Part shown: positions 32,347 through 36,652 of the stretch, one piece after another
How positions within the stretch are numbered: the stretch's first letter is position 1
How the letters are laid out: each line of letters opens with the position of its first letter
Assembly: GCA_002428405.1 (NCBI GenBank)
Contig: DIWD01000025.1
Location: 41,265 to 77,916, forward strand
Length of the DNA: 36,652 nt
Direction of reading: 5' to 3'
Source of the DNA: a bacterium UBA6115
Lineage (GTDB): Bacteria > Bacillota_A > Clostridia > Christensenellales > Aristaeellaceae
Translations under genes and position numbers: made by a program
Notes under the pieces: model-generated
Seen by the model: the letters and a program-made list of their open reading frames with translations, nothing else
What the model was told of the DNA's origin: nothing
Database searches by the model: none

Positions 32347-33684
32347 ATGGGCAATCTGTTGATTTATCCCCGTTCAAAGCATGGCAATGTTTATGTTGCC
32401 AGGGGCGGGGAAGGGGATGTGCTGGTCATTGACGGGAAAGCGCGTCCCAAAGACCATGAGGCGGCGGAGTACCTCAGGGAGAACTTCCCTTTCACAGCCC
32501 CTGTGCCCGTTTTGGGAAGGGAGCGCAGTTTCGGCGTGGGGGACAGGCTGGGCATCGCGACCCCGGGGCACATCCGGGTGTTCCGCAAGTATGACGCCGC
32601 CCCGGTGCTCGCCCAGCAATCCATGAGGGAATTGAAACTGACCGGAAGAACGTATGAAGACGTGCTGGATGCCGTCACCTTTGCGGTATTCAGGGAAGAT
32701 TACCAGGACGGTTTTGGCGCTGACGGGGACCACCTCAAGACGATGGATGAGGTAAAAGGAGCGCTGGAACTTGGTTTCAGCATGATCACGCTGGACTGCT
32801 CCGAGCACATCAGAGGCGATGGCGGAAAAGCCGAGCTCAGCCAGGAAGTGCGCCAGCGTTACCTTGGCAGAACCTTCGTTTTGGAGGACGGCGCCGGCAT
32901 CGTCTTCACAGAGGATGACCTGGCGCAGGCCCAGCATATTTATGGCGACGCCATTCGTTTCGCAAAACAAGTATGGGAAAAATTCTTCTTGGATGGCGGA
33001 GCGTCAACTGAGCTTGAAATCTCGATTGATGAGACCGCAACGCCAACCACTCCGCAGCAGCACTTTTTTGCCGCCAGCGAGCTGAAGGCCGCGGGCGTTC
33101 ATATGGCGACCCTTGCGCCCCGCTTTTGCGGGGAGTTCCAGAAGGGCATCGATTATATCGGGGATGTCTCTCAGTTTGACGCGGAAATGCGTATCCATGC
33201 AGCCATCGCGCGTCATTTCGGCTATAAGATCAGCGTGCACTCAGGCTCAGACAAATTCAGCGTGTTCCCCTCGATTGGCAAACATACCCGTGGGGTATTC
33301 CATGTGAAGACCGCGGGAACAAACTGGCTGGAAGCGATGCGGGTCTGCGCAGAAAAGGACCCCGCGCTCTACCGCGAGGCGCATGCTTTCGCGCTGGAGC
33401 ATTTCAATGAGGCTCGTGCGTATTATCATGTGTCCGCGGACCCGGCGAGGATCCCGGACCTGCGGGATTTGGCAGATGCAGAGCTTCCCGGGCTGATGGA
33501 TGATAAAGACGCCCGGCAGCTCATCCATATCACCTACGGGCTGATCCTCAGTGATGCGCGGCTGCACAGTAAACTCTACAGGTTTTGGGACGCGAACGCC
33601 CAAAGCTACGCCGAAAAACTGGAGCGCCATATCGGCCGGCATATGCGCTTGCTGGGCGTGCCAGAAAAGGAAACAGACCGCTAA
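32347..33684 (+). CDS. uxaE: Tagaturonate 3-epimerase family protein UxaE
   Basis: A 445-residue cytoplasmic enzyme converting D-tagaturonate to D-fructuronate, which lets galacturonate enter the glucuronate route without tagaturonate reductase. Recognised by FSMITLDCSEHIRGD, ASTELEISIDETATPTTP, LAPRFCGEFQKGIDY, ISVHSGSDKFSVFP and HVKTAGTNWLEAMRV, in the order known for UxaE. The length is slightly below some homologues, otherwise complete. ATG 32347 directly follows the GH4 stop, with GGAAAGGAGG upstream. Its stop codon overlaps that of the convergent uxaC by 3 bases. Confidence 0.9.
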   Translation: MGNLLIYPRSKHGNVYVARGGEGDVLVIDGKARPKDHEAAEYLRENFPFTAPVPVLGRERSFGVGDRLGIATPGHIRVFRKYDAAPVLAQQSMRELKLTGRTYEDVLDAVTFAVFREDYQDGFGADGDHLKTMDEVKGALELGFSMITLDCSEHIRGDGGKAELSQEVRQRYLGRTFVLEDGAGIVFTEDDLAQAQHIYGDAIRFAKQVWEKFFLDGGASTELEISIDETATPTTPQQHFFAASELKAAGVHMATLAPRFCGEFQKGIDYIGDVSQFDAEMRIHAAIARHFGYKISVHSGSDKFSVFPSIGKHTRGVFHVKTAGTNWLEAMRVCAEKDPALYREAHAFALEHFNEARAYYHVSADPARIPDLRDLADAELPGLMDDKDARQLIHITYGLILSDARLHSKLYRFWDANAQSYAEKLERHIGRHMRLLGVPEKETDR

Positions 33685-35087
33685 TCCGCCAGCCCGAAAT
33701 CAAAATAATCCCGCGCGTTGCGGTAGCACACGCCCTTGACGATTCTCTCAAGGGCGTCTTCGTTCTGCGGGTATTCGCCGCGGTCCACCCAGCCGCCCAG
33801 GATGGCGCAGAAAATCCTTCGGAAGTATTCATGCCGGGGATAGGACACAAAGCTCCTGGAGTCTGTCAGCATGCCCACGAACTGGCTGATCAGGCCGATG
33901 GAGGACAGCGCTTTCATTTGCTCTGTCATCCCGTCATACTGGTCGCAGAACCACCAGGCGCTGCCGAACTGGATTTTGCCGGGGGTCCCTCCCTGGAAAC
34001 AGCCCGCGATGGTCGCCAGCGTATAATTGGCAGCGGGGTTCAGGCTGTAAAGGATGGTTTTGGGAAGCGTTCCTTTCGCTTCCTGCGCGTCAAGCAATCC
34101 TGCCAGGTTCGCCCCGACCGACGCGTCGGTATTCGCGTCAAAGCCGGTGTCCGGGCCAAACAATCTGAACAGCCTGGAATTGACGTTGCGCAAGGCGCCG
34201 ATATGGTATTGCTGGACCCAGCCATGACGGCTGTAGCTTTCGCCCAGCGCGATCAGCAGCAGTGTCCTGTAATGCTCTGCCGCCTCATCATCCGGCTTGC
34301 GGCCGTCCATCGCGTCAAGGAAGGCCTCGTTGGCCTTGCGAATGTCCGGTCCGGAAAAGGGAACCGTGTCAAGCGCGTGGTCAGACAGCCTGCAGCCGCA
34401 TTCATGGAAGTGGGCGATCCGCTTTTCCAGCGCTGCGATGACGTCCTCAGCGGAGGAAATCCGCACCCCGGACGCTTGCGACAGCCTGCCCAGATAGTCC
34501 CTGAAGCCTTCCTTGCCCACGTTAATGCCCTTGTCCGGTCTGAAGGCAGGCAGGACGCGGACGGGGAAACCGTCGTCCCTGGAAAGTGCCTGGTGATATT
34601 TCAACGCATCAACAGGGTCATCCGTGGTGCACAGGGCACGGACATTGAACTGTTTGATGAGCCCGCGGGCATGAAAGGACTTGTCCTTCAGCTTTTCGTT
34701 GGCCTCATCCCATATTTTCTGTGCGGTGTCCGGATTGAGCAGGTCCGTGATGCCAAATACCCGCCTGAGCTCCAGGTGGGTCCAGTGATACAGCGGATTG
34801 CCCGCCATCATCGGCATGGCCTTGGCGAAAGCGAAGAATCTCTCCTTGTCGTCCGAGGTGCGGATGAAGGCGTTGTCAAAGCCATAGGCAGCCATCGCGC
34901 GCCATTTGTAATGGTCCCCTCCCAGCATCAGGTGCCCGATATTGCGAAAACCGATATCCTCCGCAATCTCTTCGGGCGCCAGGTGGCAGTGGTAATCGAT
35001 GATGGGCATGTCCTTCGCGTAATCATGATAAAGGTGTTTCGCAGCAAAAGAATTGAGCAGGAAGTCCTCCGACATGAAAGGCCTCAT
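33681..35087 (-). CDS. uxaC: Glucuronate/galacturonate isomerase UxaC
   Basis: A 468-residue amidohydrolase-fold isomerase: D-glucuronate to D-fructuronate and D-galacturonate to D-tagaturonate. Diagnostic stretches are MPIIDYHCHLAPEEIAED (metal HxH), GGDHYKWRAMAAYG, YHWTHLELRRVFGI, LCTTDDPVDALKYH and the C-terminal PRHEYFRRIFCAILG. Length is normal. ATG 35087 has AGAGGGA 6 bases upstream, and a promoter lies at 35119-35147. It works in series with uxaE, which converges on it. Confidence 0.96.
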   Translation of the reverse strand: MRPFMSEDFLLNSFAAKHLYHDYAKDMPIIDYHCHLAPEEIAEDIGFRNIGHLMLGGDHYKWRAMAAYGFDNAFIRTSDDKERFFAFAKAMPMMAGNPLYHWTHLELRRVFGITDLLNPDTAQKIWDEANEKLKDKSFHARGLIKQFNVRALCTTDDPVDALKYHQALSRDDGFPVRVLPAFRPDKGINVGKEGFRDYLGRLSQASGVRISSAEDVIAALEKRIAHFHECGCRLSDHALDTVPFSGPDIRKANEAFLDAMDGRKPDDEAAEHYRTLLLIALGESYSRHGWVQQYHIGALRNVNSRLFRLFGPDTGFDANTDASVGANLAGLLDAQEAKGTLPKTILYSLNPAANYTLATIAGCFQGGTPGKIQFGSAWWFCDQYDGMTEQMKALSSIGLISQFVGMLTDSRSFVSYPRHEYFRRIFCAILGGWVDRGEYPQNEDALERIVKGVCYRNARDYFDFGLAD

Positions 35088-35118
35088 AACGATCCCTCTT
35101 TTCGTTTTTCTGTGTCCC

Positions 35119-35147
35119 AGTATATGTCAGTTTGATCCATGAGGCAA
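35119..35147 (-). promoter_or_regulatory. Promoter for uxaC
   Basis: Minus-strand TTGCCT (35142-35147), a 17-base spacer and TATACT (35119-35124), 32 bases ahead of the uxaC start. The gene is thus separately transcribed from the rest of the uronate locus. Confidence 0.6.
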
Positions 35148-35161
35148 TGACCTTGAAAGTT

Positions 35162-35193
35162 GAAAAAGGAACGCCCCGGCTTGCGCCAGGGCG
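35162..35193 (-). terminator. Rho-independent terminator after thrS
   Basis: On the minus strand, CGCCCTGGC / GCCGGGGCG pairs around a GCAA tetraloop and is followed by TTCCTTTTTC, 33 bases past the thrS stop. Confidence 0.8.
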
Positions 35194-35225
35194 AAGAGGA
35201 AGTGGATTGAAGGTTTTTACCGGAA

Positions 35226-36652
35226 CTAAAACTCCGTGCTTTGCTCCAGCGACATGCTGCCCGCTTCCTTCAGCAGGACTTGAATCAGCCGGTCATGGCC
35301 CACGCCATTGATGGCTTCACCTTTTCGGTTGCGGACCGAGACGGTACCCTCTTCCGCTTCCCTGTCACCGATGACCAGCATATAGGGGGTTTTCATCATC
35401 TGCGCCTCACGGACCTTGAAACCGATCTTCTCGTTCCGCAGGTCCATTTCCAACCGCAGACCCTCTGATTCCATCTTCTTTTTCAGCTCTTTCGCGGCCA
35501 CATCGGCGCGGTCCGTGATGGTCAGGATGCGCGCCTGCACGGGGGACAGCCACAGCGGGAACGCGCCGCCGAAATGTTCTGTGAGAATGCCCATGAACCG
35601 CTCCATCGAGCCGTAAATGGTTCTGTGGACCATCACCGGCCGGTGCTTTTCCCCGTCAGGGCCTGTGTAGGTCAGGTCAAACCGCTCCGGCAGGTTCATG
35701 TCCAGCTGGATGGTGCCGCATTGCCAGGTGCGCCCGATGCTGTCGCGCAGATGGAAGTCGATCTTCGGGCCGTAAAAGGCGCCGTCGCCTTCGTTGATCT
35801 GATAAGGCACCTTGATTTCATCCAGGGCGCTTTTCAGAACGTCTGTCGCTTTCTCCCACATGTCGATGGTGCCGATATGGTCTTCAGGCATCGTGGACAG
35901 CTCCACCTTGTACTTGAAGCCAAAAGCGCTGTAAATCAGGTCAGAGAGTTGATAGACCCCGATGATTTCATCCTTGATTTGCTCCGGGGTCATGTAAAGG
36001 TGCGCGTCGTCCTGCGTAAAGCATCGCACGCGCATCAGCCCGTGAAGCGCGCCGGATTTCTCATGCCGGTGGACAACGCCAAGCTCCCCGTTGCGCATCG
36101 GGAAATCACGGTAGCTCCACATCCTGCGCTTGTAGGCAAGAATGCTGCCCGGGCAGTTCATGGGTTTGATCGCGAAGTCCATGTCATCTATCCGGGTCGT
36201 ATACATATTTTCCCTGTAATGGTCCCAGTGGCCGCTGCGTTCCCATAACTCACGGCTCAAAATCATGGGGGTCCTGATTTCCTCGTACCCGTGCTCACGA
36301 TGGATCCTGCGCCAGAAATCCTCCAGGAGATTGCGCAGCACCATGCCCTTGGGATAGAAGAAGGGAAAGCCGGGGCCTTCTTCAAGGATGTCAAACAGGT
36401 CCAGCTCACGTCCCAGTTTCCTGTGATCGCGCTTCTTCGCTTCCTCAACCTGGGCCAGGTAGGCATCCATCTCTTCCCTGTCAAAGAACGCTGTCCCGTA
36501 AATGCGCTGCAGCATCTTGTTCTTTTCGCTTCCGCGCCAGTATGCGCCCGCCAGGCTGGTGAGCTTGAAGGCTTTCACCTTCCCTGTGCCGGGCAGGTGA
36601 GGCCCGGCGCAAAGGTCAACGAACTCGCCTTGCCGGTAGAAAGACAATTCCG
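35226..36652 (-). CDS. thrS: Threonyl-tRNA synthetase, C-terminal three-quarters (runs off window)
   Basis: Charges tRNA-Thr with threonine in the cytoplasm. About 475 codons are visible; the N-terminal TGS and part of the editing domain lie to the right of the window. The frame enters at the end of the editing domain ([18 protein letters not shown]), then shows the class II catalytic core with motif 1 region ([20 protein letters not shown]), zinc-binding Cys in [11 protein letters not shown], motif 2 ([16 protein letters not shown]), the [10 protein letters not shown] loop and motif 3 ([20 protein letters not shown]), and the anticodon-binding domain ([20 protein letters not shown]). No sign of damage. 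A T-box leader, often present upstream in Bacillota, would be outside the window. Confidence 0.98.
   Translation of the reverse strand, partial: ELSFYRQGEFVDLCAGPHLPGTGKVKAFKLTSLAGAYWRGSEKNKMLQRIYGTAFFDREEMDAYLAQVEEAKKRDHRKLGRELDLFDILEEGPGFPFFYPKGMVLRNLLEDFWRRIHREHGYEEIRTPMILSRELWERSGHWDHYRENMYTTRIDDMDFAIKPMNCPGSILAYKRRMWSYRDFPMRNGELGVVHRHEKSGALHGLMRVRCFTQDDAHLYMTPEQIKDEIIGVYQLSDLIYSAFGFKYKVELSTMPEDHIGTIDMWEKATDVLKSALDEIKVPYQINEGDGAFYGPKIDFHLRDSIGRTWQCGTIQLDMNLPERFDLTYTGPDGEKHRPVMVHRTIYGSMERFMGILTEHFGGAFPLWLSPVQARILTITDRADVAAKELKKKMESEGLRLEMDLRNEKIGFKVREAQMMKTPYMLVIGDREAEEGTVSVRNRKGEAINGVGHDRLIQVLLKEAGSMSLEQSTEF

Noticed and set aside
33585..35135. 516-codon plus-strand open frame opposite uxaC
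   Set aside because: It is the antisense shadow of a conserved gene with every UxaC motif; the product has no recognisable domain and no ribosome-binding site.
35574..36248. 224-codon plus-strand open frame opposite thrS
   Set aside because: Antisense to the class II synthetase core; no motif or start signal.
1..36652. CRISPR array, insertion sequence, prophage or toxin-antitoxin pair
   Set aside because: No spaced direct repeats, transposase or integrase motifs, or paired small ORFs of a known type were found; base composition looks even across the window.

Overview
The window reads as chromosome of a Gram-positive anaerobe of the Clostridia (Bacillota). The reasons are an L10-leader riboregulator ahead of rplJ, L27 made with a cleavable N-terminus next to its protease Prp, a cdaA-cdaR c-di-AMP operon, an E. 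hirae-type V/A-ATPase operon, consensus sigma-A promoters and strong Shine-Dalgarno sequences. I cannot name genus or species. Most of the window is housekeeping. The right third holds a plant-polysaccharide/uronate locus. I see no insertion sequence, phage or CRISPR array.

Layout. (1) 1-2045: 5' part of proB (minus) and a secreted alpha/beta hydrolase, fired from back-to-back promoters. (2) 2056-4391: rplJ-rplL (minus, with L10 leader) head to head with rplU-prp-rpmA (plus). (3) 4474-7361: cdaA, cdaR and an unrecognised single-TM protein. (4) 7411-9702 (minus): yajC, an RNase PH/RdgB fusion and a YfcE-type phosphoesterase. (5) 9748-18297: nine-gene V/A-ATPase operon in the order ntpF-I-K-E-C-G-A-B-D, whose K subunit keeps every residue of the known Na+ site. 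(6) 18386-18621: tRNA-Gln(CTG) and tRNA-Glu(CTC) under a perfect promoter and with a terminator. (7) 18675-23325: a translationally coupled signalling cassette made of a TetR regulator, a membrane PAS-GGDEF-HD-GYP protein, the relic of a second HD-GYP gene and a PAS-GGDEF diguanylate cyclase. (8) 23343-35147: carbohydrate locus. From a shared intergenic region (27094-27307) one operon runs left (an (alpha/alpha)6 glycosidase, GH43, divergent GH10) and one runs right (two LplB/YtcP-type permeases, a binding protein, GH4, uxaE); uxaC converges on uxaE from its own promoter. (9) 35162-36652: 3' three-quarters of thrS (minus).

How the genes work together. The carbohydrate locus imports oligosaccharides through an ABC system whose ATPase is not encoded here, and breaks them down in the cytoplasm, since none of the hydrolases has a signal peptide. 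Uronate released by GH4 would go through UxaC and UxaE to fructuronate; the presence of UxaE points to galacturonate as one substrate. Two cyclic-dinucleotide systems lie in the window: c-di-AMP (cdaA/cdaR) and c-di-GMP (18844-23325).

The parts most worth following up are the third gene of the cda operon, the TetR/c-di-GMP cassette with its decaying HD-GYP gene, the GH10 and (alpha/alpha)6 enzymes, and a promoter built into an intercistronic hairpin at 30848-30888. All assignments come from reading motifs; no database search was possible.
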